Positions 9,002-16,975 of a stretch of DNA of 42,635 nucleotides are shown in pieces; position 1 is the first letter of the stretch; each line of letters begins with the position of its first letter. The stretch covers positions 1 to 42,635 of IMG/VR virus record IMGVR_UViG_3300037557_000319; one strand, given 5' to 3'. A model generated the notes under the pieces. That model had not been told where the DNA came from. It searched no databases and worked only from the letters and a program-made list of their open reading frames with translations. The DNA comes from a virus. The translations under genes and the position numbers were made by a program.

Positions 9002-9925
9002 CTACCTCCTACCACTTGTGTGGCGTTTCAAAGCATTATGCGCTGCATTGTGCCGCATATCATCTAAAGTACGAACCTTATGGCCCCCATCGTGCTTTAA
9101 TTGGTTGGGGGTTGCAGGAGCCGAAGTGGCTCCCGAAGTAATCCTCGCAGCCGGACGGGGCTTAGCGGGGGCAGCTTGAGCGGGGACAGCCTTGTTGGCT
9201 AGTTGTACCGCATATTGGGGGGGAACCCCATCCTTTAAGGCCTTAGTCGCAACTGCGAGGGCTTCTTCAGGAAATGACATTAAACTAGGGATAGTATCTA
9301 CTTCCCAGCCCGCCTCCACGAGTTTGTCGAATTTAGCTAAAGCTGCTGGCTCTTGGAAAAGATGGCCGTGAGTACGCTCAAACCAAGACGCATAACGTTC
9401 GGCTTCTGCATCAATGGCTTTCTCCATATCTGCCCTAAAGGCCTTATACTCCCCAGCTTCTTGTGTGGAAGAAAGTTGGAGAGCATCAAACTGAGCCTGT
9501 AGGCTATCGTGGGTAGACTTAAGTTCCCCGTACCTAGGGTCATCATTCCCGTCTAAAAGAGTGTTATAAATCTCTTTGACACGATTAGCCTCGGCAGTTC
9601 CTTCAGCGATTTGTTTCTCGGCCCAACCCGTGCGTTGGTCGTAAACTTTCTGCGCCCACGGTTGGATCTGTTCCGGGAGGCCCGACACCTCTCCAGCCCA
9701 ATCATCCCAACCGAAATCATCATAAGAGGGAAAATTAGGAGCTTGAGCTTCTGGTTGGGCGCTGCCTTGAGTAGTGGCCGCAACATTGGTTTCCCCTCCG
9801 CTAGTGGGTGAGGGGGAAGAAGGGGCCTCACTTGTACTTGTAACAGGAGATTCAGTAACGGCTGCTGACTCCGAAGAGGTGTCAGCGATTGGTGCTGCCC
9901 CTCCTTCCATAGATTCTTGGCTCAT
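9002..9925 (-). CDS. Capsid scaffolding protein
   Basis: The ATG at 9925 is chosen over a TTG at 9931 because AGGAGGT ends at 9931, which gives a proper five-base spacing. The 307-residue product has an acidic Ser/Thr/Pro-rich N-terminus (about residues 1-60), a long charged helical centre with heptad-like spacing (about 75-200), and a basic C-terminus. This is the standard scaffold layout, in which the basic tail binds the inner capsid surface. It lies immediately upstream of the capsid gene. The start overlaps the stop of the preceding gene as ATGA. Confidence 0.8.
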   Translation of the reverse strand: MSQESMEGGAAPIADTSSESAAVTESPVTSTSEAPSSPSPTSGGETNVAATTQGSAQPEAQAPNFPSYDDFGWDDWAGEVSGLPEQIQPWAQKVYDQRTGWAEKQIAEGTAEANRVKEIYNTLLDGNDDPRYGELKSTHDSLQAQFDALQLSSTQEAGEYKAFRADMEKAIDAEAERYASWFERTHGHLFQEPAALAKFDKLVEAGWEVDTIPSLMSFPEEALAVATKALKDGVPPQYAVQLANKAVPAQAAPAKPRPAARITSGATSAPATPNQLKHDGGHKVRTLDDMRHNAAHNALKRHTSGRR

Positions 9926-10239
9926 CCACAACCTCCTGTATGCTTGTGTTTGCCTAAGGCTTTTTCAGAAGCACTGATGCGTAATGCAACCATATCCGGA
10001 CCAGGTCGTTTCTTTTTAATGATCATCACTGGGGGAGCTTCCTCGTCAACCGTCTCTTCAATCTTAACCTTCTTCAGCGCCGTGTCACCTTTGGTCGCTT
10101 CCTCAATCTCTTCGTGGGCTTTTAACTCGAAACCATGTTCTTGGAGGAGACGGAGAGCTTCGGTTCCTGTTTGGGCCTCTTTAACAATAAAATCGGCTAT
10201 CTCTTCGATAGTATACGACTCTTTGTCTTCGTAAGGCAT
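9922..10239 (-). CDS. Small acidic late protein, unknown function
   Basis: A 105-residue protein preceded by GGAGAG. The N-terminal half is a strongly acidic helix (IEEIADFIVKEAQTGTEALR, then EEIEEATKG). The C-terminal half is basic and ends in a HKHTGGCG tail. It is coupled to the scaffold gene by an ATGA overlap and could be an assembly chaperone or an internal head protein. No recognised domain. Confidence 0.75.
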   Translation of the reverse strand: MPYEDKESYTIEEIADFIVKEAQTGTEALRLLQEHGFELKAHEEIEEATKGDTALKKVKIEETVDEEAPPVMIIKKKRPGPDMVALRISASEKALGKHKHTGGCG

Positions 10240-10281
10240 AGAAACTCTCCACCATTCGTTTACTAAAAAATGAACGCCAAG

Positions 10282-10680
10282 TCAAGCACTCGGTGCACTT
10301 TTAGCCTGTTGGTCTTTCTTCGCGTATCTCTTCATATCTTCAGAGTCATTAAAGCCTCGCTTCTTTGCGCTAGCTTCAACCTTCTCTCTCGCCGTGTCTC
10401 GGTGCTTTTGCCACTTAGAACTCGACGGACTTAATATTTCTACATCAGGATTTTCTCGTTGGTACTGTCGGAATTCACTTTGACTATGAAAGGTGCGACC
10501 AATCTGTTTAATCTCTAACGGTTTAGAAAAGGTAGGCCCTATAGTCCGAACCGGGCTCATGAGTATCTTCACAGGGTGGTTACATTTACTACAACGTAAA
10601 TCATCCAATGCAGCCAAAGGACAAAACACATCATCAAAATAACCACACCCTGCTGTACATCGAACATCGTAAAGAGGCAT
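10282..10680 (-). CDS. FmdB-like zinc-ribbon protein
   Basis: A 132-residue protein that begins MPLYDVRC, the hallmark start of FmdB-type zinc ribbons. The ribbon has Cys8 and Cys12 as the first knuckle and Cys29 and Cys32 (CSKC) as the second, with an extra Cys at 20. The rest is a lysine-rich helical tail with no further motif. Proteins of this kind are often found among phage head genes, where their role is unknown. The start overlaps the stop of the repeat-protein gene as TAATG. Confidence 0.75.
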   Translation of the reverse strand: MPLYDVRCTAGCGYFDDVFCPLAALDDLRCSKCNHPVKILMSPVRTIGPTFSKPLEIKQIGRTFHSQSEFRQYQRENPDVEILSPSSSKWQKHRDTAREKVEASAKKRGFNDSEDMKRYAKKDQQAKSAPSA

Positions 10681-11582
10681 TAACTTCTCGGAGTTCCTAA
10701 GAGCTTCTCGGCTAAAGCATACAGCGACTTAGAACGATCCGGTCCCATACCTGTAATTTGATCGAGCCTCCGTTGGTCACGAGTTCTTTCAACCAGGCCG
10801 TCCTCGTCAACAGCGCCTTCTTCGATTTGCTCAGACATGCTTACGTCCTCTTCAACCCCAGGTCCATCAGAAGTTTCCACCTCTAAGCTCTCTTTGATCG
10901 CGTCATGAACACGACCCTCACTTAAAATGGTCCCTACTCCGCTCGGGCCTGCAATAATTTCAATCGAACCATCGTCATAAAGGCGGTAGGAGTAAGGATC
11001 ACCTCCAGGCTTAATATAGTTCTTACCTGGACCTTTACCATAAAAGTCTTTTAGCTTTGGAGGCTCATAGTCTTTGCCCTCATGAGTTTTAGACTTGGTC
11101 CCCTTGTGCGCTTCATAATCTTCATGACCAGGGCGAGTCTTGGACTTGTCCCCTTTATGACCAGTAAAATCTTCTTCCCCTGGGCGAGTCTTAGACTTGC
11201 TTCCTTTATGGGCCTCATAGTCTTCATCGCCTGGGCGTGTTTTAGACTTATCACCCTTGTGCCCCGTGAAGTCTTCTTCGCCGGGACGTGTCTTCGACTT
11301 CCCGCCTTTGTGGGCACCGAAGTCTTTATCCCCTGGACGACTCTTGGAGTCATCACCTTTGTGCCCAGTGTAGTCTTTTTCTCCAGGACGAGTATGGGAG
11401 TCTTGGTCCTTATGCCCAGTGAAGTCTTCCTCGCCTTCTCGGGTTTTAGATTTTGCATCCATATGTGCTTCGTAGTCTTCGTCTCCAGGACGGATCTCCG
11501 ACGGGTCTCCAGTTCTTTCCGGTCGGTGACGCCGAAGAGCGCGTTTAGCTGCTGCATCACGTATATGTTTCATGGTAGCCAT
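10680..11582 (-). CDS. Repeat protein with eight tandem 17-residue charged units
   Basis: A 300-residue protein with AGGAG ahead of its ATG. After a basic N-terminus (residues 1-30) there are eight consecutive 17-residue units (31-166). Each reads roughly Arg-Pro-Gly, acid-acid-Asp, Tyr or Phe, two residues, His-Lys-Gly, two residues, Ser-Lys-Thr. The units are rich in opposite charges and Gly and look extended or disordered. A degenerate copy follows, then a short globular segment (DPYSYRLYDDGSIEIIAGPS, about 205-224) and an acidic C-terminus. It lies between the portal and the zinc-ribbon gene, so a virion or DNA-packaging role is likely. No family is recognised. Confidence 0.8.
   Translation of the reverse strand: MATMKHIRDAAAKRALRRHRPERTGDPSEIRPGDEDYEAHMDAKSKTREGEEDFTGHKDQDSHTRPGEKDYTGHKGDDSKSRPGDKDFGAHKGGKSKTRPGEEDFTGHKGDKSKTRPGDEDYEAHKGSKSKTRPGEEDFTGHKGDKSKTRPGHEDYEAHKGTKSKTHEGKDYEPPKLKDFYGKGPGKNYIKPGGDPYSYRLYDDGSIEIIAGPSGVGTILSEGRVHDAIKESLEVETSDGPGVEEDVSMSEQIEEGAVDEDGLVERTRDQRRLDQITGMGPDRSKSLYALAEKLLGTPRS
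11085..11492 (-). repeat. Tandem array of eight 51-bp coding repeats
   Basis: Eight in-frame units of 51 bp encode residues 31-166 of the repeat protein. The units are identical in length but diverged at the DNA level. Alternation of FTGHKGDKSKT with YEAHKGSKSKT in the last four units suggests a 102-bp higher-order duplication. There are no spacers, and the array is fully coding. Confidence 0.9.
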
Positions 11583-11591
11583 GAGTAACTC

Positions 11592-13391
11592 CTAGTTATT
11601 GTTCAACATTCCCTTCACGACTGGAGGTAACGGAGGCGCTGGTTGCCCCGGCCCACCCGCAGGGAAAGGAGGAAGTGGTTGGTTTTCAGTATTAGGGGGA
11701 AGCGCCCCAGTAACGACAGTATCTGGAGCCTGAGGAGCCGGTGGCATCATTTGAGCCATTGGATTCGGCATCGGTAAACCCACGTCAGGGGGGGCGTCTT
11801 GCATAATATCAGTCAACTGCAGAAGCTCCAATAACTTGAGAACGAGTTTCTCTTTATTCACCTGTGGTGATTCTAGCAACAATGGTAAGTATTGTTGCAC
11901 TTTTTGCAACTGAATTAAGGAATGATTTTCAGTCGGAGAATAAGGAACCGCCGCATAATCATAGTCCATCGGACCTTCTTGAGGGTTGCGCTCGTCACGA
12001 ACCCGTAACGATTCTCTGGTTACTTCTAAGACTTCACGGCTGTCAGTTAAGCGCAACGGCAATATTGTCTCGGAAGGAAGGAACTCTTCGTAAAGACCAA
12101 TGACATGGTCGCCTAAAACTCCCACAATATCCTCAACCGTTTTAATGCGCCTACCATTCCTAGTCCGGGTCGCAGTGTCAGCTAAAGCAACTTCGGTAGC
12201 CACGTCAGCCACACCTACAACCCCACGGCTGTACTGGGGTATGCCCAGAACAAACTCAATCACCTGCGTACACCGCTCACGCATCTGGGTAAACGATGGT
12301 TGGAACTGGGGAGTCGGAGTCTGCCCGATCAAATCACGAAGAGGCGCACTCGCTTTTCCCATGACAGCTACCATTGAACCTGGTTCTGCGGCATCACGCA
12401 AAGCTGTCGTGATAGCTTCGGGGTTGTCTACGAGCCCAGTGTTTACCAGAAGGACAGGAGTAGAAGAATGAGCGTGCCATAACTCCAAAGTATCGATCTC
12501 ATTTAAGCGCTCCTGTAAAGAACTAATCAGCTTTACGTCCGACATGCCACCAAGGTCCGACATGTTATCATTAAATTGCATCATCACAAAAGGGTTTCGC
12601 ACCCAACGGTAAGGAAGCTCCCCCTCAAACAAGGGCTCCTCAATGTCATCTAGCATGTGGTAATAGCGGCCTTCGCCCGAAAAGTCATAGACTTCATAGA
12701 CCGTCACCCAATCATAAACCCCCACACTAGCTGCATTAACAGTAGAGGGGTTACGAACATTGTCTCTAAGCCAAGTAGGATACCCACCAAAATCTGCACG
12801 ACTAGCTACTTTAGCTCGGTACATGGCCCCCCTACCTTTTTTCTGCTTAGTCCTTTCTTTGAACTCGGCCTTGGTCAAGACCGTCACTTCGATAAGGTAA
12901 CGAATATCATCCCACCTCGGAGCAGACATGTCGAAAAAAACAAATCTCGGGTCTACGGGAAAAAACTCTACGGTGTTCTTGTTAAAGTTCCATACTGTCT
13001 TGAGGAAACCACGCCCGCAAATGGCTGTATGAGTAGCCGTCTTCCACAATAATCGATGTGTGTTATTACGACTCATCGTGTCATTGATCAAAGCCTCACG
13101 GAACTTAGCCACTTCGCGTAGCTCTTCTCGCTTAGCCAAGACTGTCACTTGAGGATTGGTAGGGCAGATGTTAGCGATCATCGTATCGATGTAAGCATAA
13201 GGGTAGTTTGTCTCGAAGTTAATCTCCGATTCCCCTAAAATCTCACCGGAACCTTGAGGGAAGTCCGAAGAGCCACGCCAATACTCGGACAAGTACCAAC
13301 TGCGCCAGCGATCCCACATCCCTCGTTCAGTACGAGTTTTGCTCTTGTGAGTATCAATGATCCCACGTAGATGTTTAGGGGTTAAAGCCAT
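11592..13391 (-). CDS. Portal protein
   Basis: A 599-residue protein. The N-terminal region matches a podovirus-type portal: WDRWRSWYLSEYWRG, then NYPYAYIDTMIANICPTNPQV, in which the DTM-NPQ pattern marks the start of the clip and wing region. The centre has a DP-RFVFFD motif and the EIDTLE/LW segment of the stem. A Pro-rich C-terminus (residues about 545-590) is probably the disordered barrel tail. It sits between the terminase cluster and the scaffold/capsid genes, the usual portal location. The twelve-subunit ring would be the entry point for DNA. Confidence 0.88.
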   Translation of the reverse strand: MALTPKHLRGIIDTHKSKTRTERGMWDRWRSWYLSEYWRGSSDFPQGSGEILGESEINFETNYPYAYIDTMIANICPTNPQVTVLAKREELREVAKFREALINDTMSRNNTHRLLWKTATHTAICGRGFLKTVWNFNKNTVEFFPVDPRFVFFDMSAPRWDDIRYLIEVTVLTKAEFKERTKQKKGRGAMYRAKVASRADFGGYPTWLRDNVRNPSTVNAASVGVYDWVTVYEVYDFSGEGRYYHMLDDIEEPLFEGELPYRWVRNPFVMMQFNDNMSDLGGMSDVKLISSLQERLNEIDTLELWHAHSSTPVLLVNTGLVDNPEAITTALRDAAEPGSMVAVMGKASAPLRDLIGQTPTPQFQPSFTQMRERCTQVIEFVLGIPQYSRGVVGVADVATEVALADTATRTRNGRRIKTVEDIVGVLGDHVIGLYEEFLPSETILPLRLTDSREVLEVTRESLRVRDERNPQEGPMDYDYAAVPYSPTENHSLIQLQKVQQYLPLLLESPQVNKEKLVLKLLELLQLTDIMQDAPPDVGLPMPNPMAQMMPPAPQAPDTVVTGALPPNTENQPLPPFPAGGPGQPAPPLPPVVKGMLNNN

Positions 13392-13393
13392 GA

Positions 13394-13660
13394 CTACTCC
13401 TTATCTTCTTTTGCGATCTTACCCATGTTAGCTGCAAACTGAGCCTGACGAATCGTCTCTTTGTCATAGTCGCCCTTGTTAGCTAACACATGACGTGCAT
13501 ACTCTTGGACGTTGTCATAGCCCGCAGACTTAGCCTTCCGGGTAAACTCACCCTTCGTGCCCTTGCGCTCCATTTCTTTATCCGCCCGCTGAAGCCAATT
13601 CTTCTTGTCTTTATCAATTGCGGTCTTCGCTGCTTTCTCTCGTGCATCTTTAAGTGCCAT
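13394..13660 (-). CDS. Small basic helical protein, unknown function
   Basis: An 88-residue, highly charged protein with many Lys, Arg, Glu and Ala residues, predicted to be almost all helix. Its stop lies two bases before the portal ATG, so the two are co-translated. A segment GYDNVQEYARHVLANKGDYD (about 47-66) resembles a short conserved repeat seen in other small phage head proteins. A DNA-binding or packaging accessory role is possible but not shown. Confidence 0.7.
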   Translation of the reverse strand: MALKDAREKAAKTAIDKDKKNWLQRADKEMERKGTKGEFTRKAKSAGYDNVQEYARHVLANKGDYDKETIRQAQFAANMGKIAKEDKE

Positions 13661-13676
13661 CTTATTTCTCCTCTAA

Positions 13677-14021
13677 TTATTTTTTCCAAGATCCCCGCGC
13701 AAATGCATCGGCCTCTCCTGGTGTAGTAAACGTGAAAACTTCGCCTCGTTTTTTAGCCTCCCCTAACGCTTCCGGAAAGGAGAACTCAACCCAATCCTTA
13801 GGGTCTGAGCCATAGTTCCCAACATCCTTGGGGAATAAAGTAGGAACCACAACATGCTTACCGTCTACTTCTCCACTTGAAAACAGCACCGTAGAGCGGC
13901 TTCCGTCTGCATTTTCTCTCGCAGTGCTGCGTAGCCCTCGGGCACGCTGGTCTCGATCGGGTAGAGCTTTCTTTGCCACGCTTTCTCGCATCAACTTAAA
14001 TGTGTCTCTATCTGGGTCCAT
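13677..14021 (-). CDS. Small phage protein with an NADGSRSTV...PTLF-type domain
   Basis: A 114-residue protein. From about residue 33 it follows a pattern I recognise from many phage structural and internal proteins: Asp-Gly-Ser-x-Ser-Thr-Val, a Gly-Lys-x-Val-Val-Val-Pro-Thr strand, an Ala-rich helix, then Phe-Thr-x-Thr-x-x-x-Ala-x-x-Phe-Ala. In large internal virion proteins this domain is often one module, but here it stands alone. The start overlaps the terminase stop as TAATG. The biochemical role of the domain is unknown. Confidence 0.7.
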   Translation of the reverse strand: MDPDRDTFKLMRESVAKKALPDRDQRARGLRSTARENADGSRSTVLFSSGEVDGKHVVVPTLFPKDVGNYGSDPKDWVEFSFPEALGEAKKRGEVFTFTTPGEADAFARGSWKK

Positions 14022-15739
14022 TATCTTTTCTTCCGGTAGCGGGCTCGGGACCGAGCTTTAGTTTTGTTCTTTCGTTTAGTCTCTTCCTTACGGTAAGCCT
14101 CTATGCGATCCCAACTCATATCCCGAAACAATACAACGTTTTCTGTTCTATCATTTTCACCCGTGCTCTTCAAACGGCGCGGTGCCCGACGAGCCGCCAC
14201 TACGGCTATCTGTAACGCTGAAATCTTATCCCAGTGGTGGCGATTACGGCGCCTTTTCCCACTTCCCCCACCGTATAAAATCTCATGAGAGGCCCCTCTC
14301 TCTACTCTCTTATCATGCTTATAGCTCGTTAATTGGTCTACAGTATCAGAGTCGTTAAGAATTAACTCATCGCGTAAACCCTCTTGAAGCCAAGATAACA
14401 TCTGGTCTACTGACTTAGACGTAGCCGCAATACCAGGACGGTAAGCTTTTTCGTAGTAGATGTTCTTGCATTCCATCTCCTCTAACAGAGCTAAGACTGC
14501 AGCCCCTACCCCGTTAGACTCCACTGCTACAGTTGCATGATGGTAACGCTCTGTAACTTCGAGAAGCTTACGAGTAAAAGGCAACGGCTCAGTATGGTCG
14601 GCATAGCAAGCTACTTGCGTCCACTCCCCATCGTAGACCTTAAGCACCTGAAAAGCAGCATGGTCGCGAGCAGCATAACCAGCAGGGTCAACTCCGATGA
14701 CATAAACGGCTCCAGGCTCGGGGGGCTCATACTCCTCGTAAGGCCCTATCCATTCTTTTAACTTCCTCTCCCGATGGCGCTTTAAGATACTCGGGTGAAT
14801 GACCGAGGTGCTGGCTGCTACCCAACAAGTCACATCATCGAAAGGATAGTAAACCCCGAAGAGGTCTGGGTTTCTCCGGATCTCCGGGTCAATGTCCAGC
14901 ATTAACCTGCGAAAGGCTAAGTTCTCTTTGCGTAAACCTAAATGACCATAACGGTCTAAAAGCTTCATCTCGTCGCTGTCTAAGGAGGCATTCTCTGGCC
15001 AAGGACGCATATTGAGCTTCGAGTCCCAGAAAGGGAAAAAGGCATAGAGATGACGACTCAGCCCACGCTTTGCGTCTCGACATTGGTCATGCCACCACTC
15101 CGCTGAAGGCGCGTCCATCGGTGCGGGCGTAGACTCCAACACCATGAGGGAATGATCCCGGTTGATCATCGATGGGTAGATCAAAGTAAATTGCTCTGCA
15201 GCATTAGCCCAGTAAGGAAGCTCGGAGCCGTGGAAAGAATCAGGAGACTGGCCAATACCAACAGCCCCCGACTCGCCCGATAGAACACGCATCTTGCCAC
15301 CAGCTATTTCGGAAAAAGTAAGCTGACGAACCTCTCGGTTAGGGACAGTAGGAGACCGGATAGCTTCGGGCCACCGAGCGTGACAGAAGTGAACGCGCTG
15401 GTGCAGATACTCCGCACGAGCCTTCGTATCCGCAATACATACATGGTCCCACCCCGGAGTATATGCAGTCTTTGCATAAGCGCAAAGCTCAGCCGTAAGA
15501 GACTTTCCCCCCTGACGATAGCCTAGAAGAGTAAGCCACTTAGTCTGCCCATGCTCTGTGAGAGGAGGGTCGGAGAAATAAGCTAGCAAAGTAGACTGAA
15601 GCGTATGAGTTAACTTAAACGGATCGAACGCAACCTCGCGCCCAGAAGCCTGGTCGTGGACTTTCCCATAGGCCCGAAGACTTAAAGATGGATCTGCTAA
15701 GGCCTCTAATGCCTCATTTACCTCTTCCTTACTCGCCAT
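14021..15739 (-). CDS. terL: Terminase large subunit
   Basis: A 572-residue packaging motor. The Walker A motif is GYRQGGKS (73-80). A Walker B-like acidic residue is probably the Glu in SELPYW (about 173), and the coupling motif is LEST (201-204). The RNase H-like nuclease half has Asp351 in GVDPAG, Glu407 in VAVESNG and Asp504 in HWDKISAL, the expected metal-binding triad. The basic C-terminus (RKNKTKARSRARYRKKR-like) may contact DNA or the portal. It translocates DNA into the prohead and cuts concatemers. The start overlaps the end of the preceding gene by 11 bases and has no strong ribosome site of its own, so coupled translation is likely. Confidence 0.92.
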   Translation of the reverse strand: MASKEEVNEALEALADPSLSLRAYGKVHDQASGREVAFDPFKLTHTLQSTLLAYFSDPPLTEHGQTKWLTLLGYRQGGKSLTAELCAYAKTAYTPGWDHVCIADTKARAEYLHQRVHFCHARWPEAIRSPTVPNREVRQLTFSEIAGGKMRVLSGESGAVGIGQSPDSFHGSELPYWANAAEQFTLIYPSMINRDHSLMVLESTPAPMDAPSAEWWHDQCRDAKRGLSRHLYAFFPFWDSKLNMRPWPENASLDSDEMKLLDRYGHLGLRKENLAFRRLMLDIDPEIRRNPDLFGVYYPFDDVTCWVAASTSVIHPSILKRHRERKLKEWIGPYEEYEPPEPGAVYVIGVDPAGYAARDHAAFQVLKVYDGEWTQVACYADHTEPLPFTRKLLEVTERYHHATVAVESNGVGAAVLALLEEMECKNIYYEKAYRPGIAATSKSVDQMLSWLQEGLRDELILNDSDTVDQLTSYKHDKRVERGASHEILYGGGSGKRRRNRHHWDKISALQIAVVAARRAPRRLKSTGENDRTENVVLFRDMSWDRIEAYRKEETKRKNKTKARSRARYRKKR

Positions 15740-16154
15740 TAATTAAAATCTTTTTAGGGAGTTCAGGCACAGCATCCACAACCGTATAGCTCGCCTCAAG
15801 CTTCGGTGACTCACGACGCACCGAAACCAGCGCAGTAATCACGTCGCTATAAGCCGCCTCAGGAGTACCCGCCGCTGTGTTCTCCGTGGCAATAGCCGTA
15901 AAGATTAACTCGGTCCAATGACGCGCCTCACGAGAAATAGCAGGAGTAAGGTTCCCTTCCACTAGCTCGGACAACATCTGTTGAGACAAAGTTATAACGC
16001 TTTTGTAATCTGAAACCGGGTTCTGCTTGATAATCTCGGCAACCGCTTTTCTTTTCTCTTCCGGAACCAACGTGAGCCAGCTACGAAAGTCAGCCCCTTC
16101 ACTCGCTGGTTGCGATTTAGTATACTTAACGGGAGTGGTTTTCTTACTGGCCAT
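15729..16154 (-). CDS. Small protein upstream of terL; small-terminase candidate
   Basis: A 141-residue protein with GGAGGA ahead of its ATG. It is mostly helical, with a Lys-rich start, an acidic centre and an amphipathic C-terminal half. It occupies the position where a small terminase subunit is usual, directly before and overlapping terL. No clear helix-turn-helix is visible in it, whereas the upstream neighbour has one. The assignment therefore remains open between the two genes. Confidence 0.7.
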   Translation of the reverse strand: MASKKTTPVKYTKSQPASEGADFRSWLTLVPEEKRKAVAEIIKQNPVSDYKSVITLSQQMLSELVEGNLTPAISREARHWTELIFTAIATENTAAGTPEAAYSDVITALVSVRRESPKLEASYTVVDAVPELPKKILINGE

Positions 16155-16975
16155 TAGATTCCTCCAAAATGTGGGGCTCCGACTAGACCCATTGTAAGGC
16201 CTTTACGGAGTTTATTCTTACGGGGCTTAAATGCACCCCCGCGAAAGAGCTTCCAAAACAAAGGAGACTCCGTCAATACGCGCAGTTCAGTTTTATTCAT
16301 GTATTGGGGGCCAACGATTAATTTATGCCGGAACTTTAAGCGTTTCAAAATTCCTCCCTCTAGCTGAGGAGGCCACGGAGTGTTCTCCCAGTCTACATTG
16401 ACAGCCCATAACTGAAAACAGGGCTCTTTAGCTAGCACCTTAGCCCCCTCTTCCAGACTCCTTAAGACCCAGGGCTTTGTCTCCCCCGTGACGTGGGCTA
16501 AGCGAGACAGAGACATGCCCGAACTATAAGAGCGTAGGAGTTGTACGTCCGGGTTGCACATCGTTTTAACGGGGATGTTCCCCCGTTTGAAACAAGCTAC
16601 TTCGTAGGGATGCGGGATGGGAAGTTTACCGAAGGCGTCCACTACATTAGCGGGAAAGTGTTTAGGTGCGACCAGGGCGTTAGGCTCATAAAACCATTCG
16701 TGTACTGCTGGGGTGCTATCCAGCCATGACTTGATCCCCTCGTAGTGGTTAGGGTTTGTGCGCCGGTTAAACGTAGCCCACCGGAAAGGGGCTCCTCTCC
16801 TCTCTTCCCCATATTTGAGGATGTAGGGGGGTACTGGTCCTTTGGGGTAATCTACATATTCGGTTGAGCTTAATGCTCTAAGGGCCGTAAAAAAGATCGG
16901 ATAAACTACGTGGGCTCTCGGAGCAGGAATTTGTCCTGTGGGAAAAAGGTAGTACTCGGGAGGCTTAGTTTTCAT
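16154..16975 (-). CDS. HTH-containing protein, possible small terminase or regulator
   Basis: The ATG at 16975 (273 residues) is preferred over a TTG at 16993, and either start overlaps the end of the primase-helicase gene. Most of the protein is unrecognised and rich in Pro and aromatic residues. Residues about 145-181 (PDVQLLRSYSSGMSLSRLAH, then WVLRSLEEGAKVL) have the spacing of a helix-turn-helix, similar to resolvase-type or sigma region-4 motifs. A basic C-terminus follows. Its position before terL fits a DNA-recognition partner of the terminase, but a transcription regulator is equally possible. Confidence 0.65.
   Translation of the reverse strand: MKTKPPEYYLFPTGQIPAPRAHVVYPIFFTALRALSSTEYVDYPKGPVPPYILKYGEERRGAPFRWATFNRRTNPNHYEGIKSWLDSTPAVHEWFYEPNALVAPKHFPANVVDAFGKLPIPHPYEVACFKRGNIPVKTMCNPDVQLLRSYSSGMSLSRLAHVTGETKPWVLRSLEEGAKVLAKEPCFQLWAVNVDWENTPWPPQLEGGILKRLKFRHKLIVGPQYMNKTELRVLTESPLFWKLFRGGAFKPRKNKLRKGLTMGLVGAPHFGGI

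Noticed and set aside
11085-11492. Regular 51-bp repeats that might be taken as a CRISPR array
   Set aside because: The repeats are contiguous without spacers, diverged and fully in frame within a coding gene.
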